The translations under genes were made by a program, and so were the position numbers. From assembly GCA_003242115.1 (NCBI GenBank), contig QBMP01000153.1:1-5713 (forward strand): a stretch of DNA of 5,713 bases, in the 5' to 3' direction. The notes below the pieces were generated by a model that did no database searches, was not told the DNA's origin, and saw only the letters and a list, made by a program, of their open reading frames with translations. This document shows positions 5,451-5,713 of this stretch, in pieces (position 1 is the first letter of the stretch; every line of letters begins with the position of its first letter). This DNA is from Phormidesmis priestleyi. Lineage in GTDB: Bacteria > Cyanobacteriota > Cyanobacteriia > Phormidesmidales > Phormidesmidaceae.

Positions 5451-5713
5451 TTATTCTTTGATTTCTTTTTTTATGTCTTCTTTGGGTGCGGATCTTTGCT
5501 GTAGCTGGTTGAGCTGATGCCGTTGGGAGAGCCTTAGCCCTTGCTGGTGAGCCTTATATTCTGATCGGGTCTGAGGCAGATGGGGTTGAATGGCCTCAGT
5601 CTTGGCTTTGGAACCGACTTCAGAGTCTCCTGCGGGTTCCCCTTTTTCGTCGGGGGTCGCATCAGCGGCATAGGTGGCGTTTTTGTCGGGTTTGATGCGA
5701 TCGCCCAATCGAT
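5451..5713 (-). CDS. C-terminal end of an unrecognised polar protein, cut by the window edge
   Basis: The frame stays open from the stop at 5451-5453 to the right edge, giving at least 87 residues. The upstream end lies outside the window. A TTG at 5706-5708 could be read as a start, but the frame continues through it, and nothing supports initiation there. The visible part is rich in Lys, Glu, Asp, Gln, Ala and Pro, has no hydrophobic segment and ends in a charged helix-prone stretch (NQLQQRSAPKEDIKKEIKE). That is typical of a disordered or coiled tail. Codon use looks like real coding sequence and a HIP1 octamer lies at 5697-5704. I do not recognise a family. It may be cotranscribed with the DUF2993-like gene. 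Confidence 0.55.
   Translation of the reverse strand, partial: RLGDRIKPDKNATYAADATPDEKGEPAGDSEVGSKAKTEAIQPHLPQTRSEYKAHQQGLRLSQRHQLNQLQQRSAPKEDIKKEIKE

Larger units (their letters stand above)
189..5704. repeat. Dispersed HIP1 octamers (GCGATCGC), nine copies
   Basis: The copies begin at 189, 372, 1444, 1738, 2680, 3511, 4777, 5147 and 5697, about one per 635 bp, against roughly one per 65 kb expected for a random 8-mer. HIP1 enrichment is a known hallmark of many cyanobacterial genomes. Two copies are intergenic and seven lie in genes, where they often encode an x-Asp-Arg triplet. The entry spans the first to last copy; the sequence between them is not repeat. Confidence 0.9.

Noticed and set aside
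5706..5708. TTG as the start of the right-edge gene
   Set aside because: The frame stays open through it to the window edge, and only 5 nt upstream are visible, so there is no evidence of initiation here.

Overview
The window looks like chromosomal DNA from a cyanobacterium. The HIP1 octamer GCGATCGC occurs nine times in 5.7 kb, far above chance for an 8-mer. One small gene resembles the cyanobacterial photosystem II assembly factor Psb35, and its upstream region has a full match to HLR1, the binding motif of the cyanobacterial response regulator RpaB. I see no mobile element, phage gene, CRISPR array, rRNA or tRNA.

Layout. Positions 1-545 are a non-coding leader region with HIP1 sites, a GNRA-capped hairpin, a 10-nt tandem duplication and, at its right end, the promoter/HLR1/leader of the small gene. 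Positions 546-779 (+) encode a 77-residue single-helix membrane protein, probably Psb35, followed by a strong intrinsic terminator. Positions 780-1149 separate convergent genes and hold that terminator plus a second one serving the opposite strand. Positions 1150-4365 (-) encode a 1071-residue protein with three N-terminal membrane helices, one C-terminal membrane helix and, between them, seven copies of a roughly 75-residue helical repeat, of which three are strongly diverged. Positions 4366-4608 are a spacer with a long-armed inverted repeat. Positions 4609-5352 (-) encode a DUF2993/LmeA-like protein, a family linked to phospholipid binding. After a 97-bp gap, the C-terminal end of another minus-strand gene runs off the right edge.

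How the parts may fit together. The best-supported regulatory story is light control of the putative psb35 by RpaB: the HLR1 element overlaps the predicted transcription start, the arrangement associated with repression in low light and release in high light. The three minus-strand genes share an orientation but have gaps of 97 and 243 bp, so a single operon is possible but not shown. The most interesting uncharacterised item is the large repeat protein, which is membrane-anchored at both ends and lies next to a possible lipid-binding protein. A role in membrane organisation is only a hypothesis.
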